Source of the DNA: Thermoflavimicrobium dichotomicum
Lineage (GTDB): Bacteria > Bacillota > Bacilli > Thermoactinomycetales > Thermoactinomycetaceae
Length of the DNA: 62,954 bases
Assembly: GCF_900114055.1 (NCBI RefSeq)
Contig: NZ_FORR01000020.1
Coordinates: 1 to 62,954 of the forward strand
Direction: 5' to 3'
Shown here: positions 60,813 through 62,954 of the stretch, piece by piece
Position numbering within the stretch: the stretch's first letter is position 1
Layout: every line of letters starts with the position of its first letter
Translations under genes and position numbers: made by a program
The notes under the pieces: model-generated
What the model was told of the DNA's origin: nothing
Database searches by the model: none
Seen by the model: the letters and a program-made list of their open reading frames with translations, nothing else

Positions 60813-60983
60813 GCTTGTGAATTCATTATAATTTTTCCTGATCAACTACTTTACATTTTTTATCAAAATGTCTAACTTGTTAACGTTTACATTTCATTGT
60901 ATAATTCTATTTAAGTAAAATGCATACATTTTTTGTAGTAATATTCATAATTTCATATTTTTAGAGAGAAGGGAGACCAAAAA

Positions 60984-62369
60984 GTGAATCAACAAGAAAA
61001 CTTGAAACGAGAACTGAAAGATCGTCACATTCAATTAATTGCAATAGGTGGAGCCATAGGGGTCGGACTGTTCCTGGGTTCAGCAAAAGCGATTCAAGCG
61101 GCAGGCCCTTCACTCATGTTTTCTTATGCTCTCGCAGGTATCATCATCTTCTTTATCATGCGTGCATTGGGAGAACTCATTCTATACAAGCCCGTATCCG
61201 GCTCCTTTAGCAAATATGCGGAAGAATTTGTAGGTCCATGGGCAGGCTTCTTTACGGGTTGGAGCTACTGGTTTATGTGGATTGTCACAGGTATGGCGGA
61301 AATTACTGCTGTCGGTCAATATATGACCAAATGGTTCCCCAATCTGCCACAATGGATTCCGGCCTTGATGTCATTAATTTTTGTTTATATCATTAACTTG
61401 GTAGCTGTAAAACTATTCGGAGAATTTGAATTCTGGTTTGCTTTGATTAAAGTTGTTACCATTATCGCACTTCTTGCGATTGGTCTTGTCATCATTTCGG
61501 TTGGTCTGGGCAATATTCCAGCAACAGGCATTTCCAATCTCTGGTCTCATGGCGGCTTTTTCCCAAAAGGAATTGTCGGTATGCTCCTCACGCTACAAAT
61601 GGTTGCTTTCGCTTTCCAAGGCGTAGAACTGGTTGGAGTCACTGCGGGTGAAGCAGAAAATCCAAACAAGTCCATTCCTTCCGCAATTAATAAAGTTCTA
61701 TGGCGAATCATGCTGTTCTATGTAGGTTCCCTGTTCGTGATTATGTCCATCTACGCATGGAATCAGTTAGATCCTACACAAAGCCCATTCGTCGTGACTT
61801 TCGAAAAAATCGGTATTCCTTATGCAGCGGATATCATTAACTTCGTTGTTCTCACCGCCGCTTTATCTTCCTGTAACAGTGGTGTTTTCAGTACTGGCCG
61901 TATGCTACACTCATTGGCCTTGTCCAAGCAGGCACCAGCAGCATTTGGCAAATTGAATAAACGGCAAGTCCCATCCGTAGGTTTAACCGTTTCCGGTGCT
62001 GCTTTATTGATTGGGGTTATCTTAAATTATCTCGTTCCTGAAAAAGCTTTCGTGTATGTAACCAGTACAGCACTTGTTGGAAGTTTGTGGACTTGGGGTA
62101 TGATTGTGGTTGCTCACATGAAATACCGTAAGGCGATCAAAGAAAAAGGTCTGCCAGAAGTATCTTACAAATTGCCCGGCGCACCGATCACCAACTGGAT
62201 CGTCCTTCTGTTCCTGGCACTCATTGTGGTCATGCTCGGTGTGGATCAGGATACACGGGTTGCTTTATATGTTGCTCCGATCTGGTTTGCTATCTTAACG
62301 GTGGGTTATCTATATACGAAAAAGCGAAATGCAGTTACCTCCACATCCACTGAGAAACAAGCAGGGTAA
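60984..62369 (+). CDS. APC-family permease, CycA-like (glycine/D-alanine/D-serine)
   Basis: 461 residues, GTG start after GGGAG, 12 membrane helices. DRHIQLIAIGGAIGVGLFLG and GPWAGFFTGWSYWFMWIVTG, then ELVGVTAGEAENP and SSCNSGVFSTGRMLHSLAL, are close to E. coli CycA over the whole length. Its substrate would be glycine or D-amino acids. It lies near the purine genes; if xanthine yields glycine, a glycine transporter would make sense, but this gene is transcribed separately. Confidence 0.87.
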   Translation: MNQQENLKRELKDRHIQLIAIGGAIGVGLFLGSAKAIQAAGPSLMFSYALAGIIIFFIMRALGELILYKPVSGSFSKYAEEFVGPWAGFFTGWSYWFMWIVTGMAEITAVGQYMTKWFPNLPQWIPALMSLIFVYIINLVAVKLFGEFEFWFALIKVVTIIALLAIGLVIISVGLGNIPATGISNLWSHGGFFPKGIVGMLLTLQMVAFAFQGVELVGVTAGEAENPNKSIPSAINKVLWRIMLFYVGSLFVIMSIYAWNQLDPTQSPFVVTFEKIGIPYAADIINFVVLTAALSSCNSGVFSTGRMLHSLALSKQAPAAFGKLNKRQVPSVGLTVSGAALLIGVILNYLVPEKAFVYVTSTALVGSLWTWGMIVVAHMKYRKAIKEKGLPEVSYKLPGAPITNWIVLLFLALIVVMLGVDQDTRVALYVAPIWFAILTVGYLYTKKRNAVTSTSTEKQAG

Positions 62370-62389
62370 ATCGCTTTTTCTCCCTTAAA

Positions 62390-62439
62390 CAAACAAAAGC
62401 GAGCTTTCAGAAAGGTATCTGATCGCTCGCTTTTGTTTG
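62390..62439 (+). terminator. Strong terminator after the CycA-like gene
   Basis: Perfect 15-bp stem CAAACAAAAGCGAGC / GCTCGCTTTTGTTTG with a 20-base loop; separates the gene from the convergent rRNA operon. Confidence 0.85.
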
Positions 62440-62572
62440 TTGCTTAAATGTGTTCACTCGCCATCGCTACGTGGCAACTAGGCTCTTACTCTCGGTTGGA
62501 CTTTCAGAAACTAGTCTCACAGGGATTTCCTAGGATCACAATTAACGGCTTGCTAGGCACACGGACATAATA

Positions 62573-62599
62573 AAAGCTCATCCAATATGGATGAGCTTT
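62573..62599 (-). terminator. rRNA operon terminator
   Basis: Stem AAAGCTCATCCA / TGGATGAGCTTT on the minus strand, followed by TATTATG; directly after the 5S gene. Confidence 0.8.
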
Positions 62600-62606
62600 A
62601 CTCATT

Positions 62607-62829
62607 GCCTGGCAACGACCTACTCTCCCAGGGGTCTTCACCCCAAGTACCATCGGCGCACTCACAGAGCACAAGTCGTGCTAGAGCGCACAGCGCTAGG
62701 TCACGCTATGCTGGAGGGCTTAACTTCCGTGTTCGGGATGCACCCACAGGGTACAAGTGTCGCATCGGCGGTAAACCGCCGTGTCTCCCTATGGGAACGG
62801 GTGGGTCCCCTCCGCTATCATCACCAGAC
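62607..62829 (-). rRNA. rrf: 5S rRNA with two internal insertions
   Basis: On the minus strand the 5S framework is recognisable in order: GTCTGGTGATGATAGCGG, CCCGTTCCCAT, CCCGAACACGGAAGTTAAGC, GCCGATGGTACTTGG, GAGAGTAGGTCGTTGCCAGG, with complementary ends. About 55 bases interrupt the loop between CCCAT and CCCGAAC (62742-62795), including a GGCGG/CCGCC hairpin. About 50 bases interrupt the stretch between TTAAGCCCTCCAGC and GCCGATGG (62662-62712). Total about 223 nt instead of about 117. Expansion segments or removable inserts; bacterial examples are known but rare. Confidence 0.85.
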
Positions 62830-62905
62830 GTATTTGGTTTTGGGTGTGTGGAACACACCTTGAAAATTAGACAGGAAATGAAGTGTTCACCGAGTGAGTG
62901 ATTGA

Positions 62906-62954
62906 GGTTAAGCCCTCGACCGATTCGTATCCGTCAGCTAAACGCATTGCTGCG
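62906..62954 (-). rRNA. rrl: 23S rRNA 3' end (partial)
   Basis: Minus strand reads TAGCTGACGGATACGAATCG, then GTCGAGGGCTTAACC, the conserved 3' end of bacterial 23S rRNA. The rest lies beyond the window. About 75 bp separate it from the 5S gene. Confidence 0.9.

Noticed and set aside
62587-62901. Two open frames near the end of the window
   Set aside because: They lie inside the 5S rRNA gene and spacer.
1-62954. CRISPR arrays, prophage genes or tRNA genes
   Set aside because: No regularly spaced direct repeats, phage structural genes or tRNA cloverleaf sequences were recognised; the dispersed repeats are not arrayed.

Overview
The window looks like chromosome from a spore-forming, Gram-positive member of the Bacillales. 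The evidence is the res respiratory operon, dacB-spmA-spmB, a GerW/YtfJ-YtfI pair, a T-box leader, strong AGGAGG ribosome sites and sigma-A promoters. A 5S rRNA gene carrying two large insertions hints at a lineage such as the Thermoactinomycetaceae; that is an inference from family knowledge, not a proven assignment.

Layout. 1-2.4 kb: edge of an IS200/IS605 element (tnpA, truncated tnpB), an IS4 relic and broken genes. 2.4-9.5 kb: resE, resD, resC, resB, rluB and a GNAT acetyltransferase. 9.9-17.6 kb: a tandemly duplicated pair of ankyrin plus beta-propeller proteins (four genes). 17.6-23.6 kb: MMPL transporter remnant, Asp/Glu racemase, and a sigma-54 activator facing a CitMHS transporter / AtuA-like operon with a good -24/-12 promoter. 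23.9-29 kb: sporulation and housekeeping genes (spmB, spmA, dacB, ytfJ, ytfI, speE). 29-36 kb: GNAT, Gfo/Idh oxidoreductase, threonine dehydratase, DoxX/DCC membrane operon and a Sel1-repeat protein. 36-40 kb: a TROVE/vWA-like plus ARPP-1-like pair, then a MalY/PatB lyase behind an unidentified structured leader. 40.3-41.4 kb: MupG/DUF871. 54-57 kb: a decayed ileS with an intact T-box. 57.5-62.4 kb: purine riboswitch, purine permease, amino-purine deaminase-like amidohydrolase and a CycA-like permease. The end is the 3' part of an rRNA operon.

The main discovery candidate is the operon on the minus strand from 53.9 to 41.5 kb. It encodes bacterial microcompartment shell proteins (three BMC-H, one BMC-P), a PduM-like protein, and a protein with an encapsulation-peptide-like N-terminus followed by two highly divergent BMC-like domains. 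With them are an allantoinase/hydantoinase-like enzyme, an isochorismatase-like amidohydrolase, UbiX and UbiD, an adenine-deaminase-like enzyme in which a normally conserved metal-site His is Asn, a cyclase-family hydrolase, a DUF1989 protein and an M20 hydrolase. No aldehyde dehydrogenase is present. The enzyme classes match, step by step, the classical clostridial xanthine route: ring opening, ureido hydrolysis, decarboxylation to 4-aminoimidazole, deamination, imidazolone opening, deimination and deformylation to glycine and formate. The neighbouring riboswitch-controlled guanine/hypoxanthine-type permease and deaminase could supply xanthine. I propose a purine-degrading microcompartment; the step assignments are inference.

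MITE-like palindromic repeats of about 115 bp and a second dispersed repeat of about 170 bp are scattered through intergenic regions of the window.
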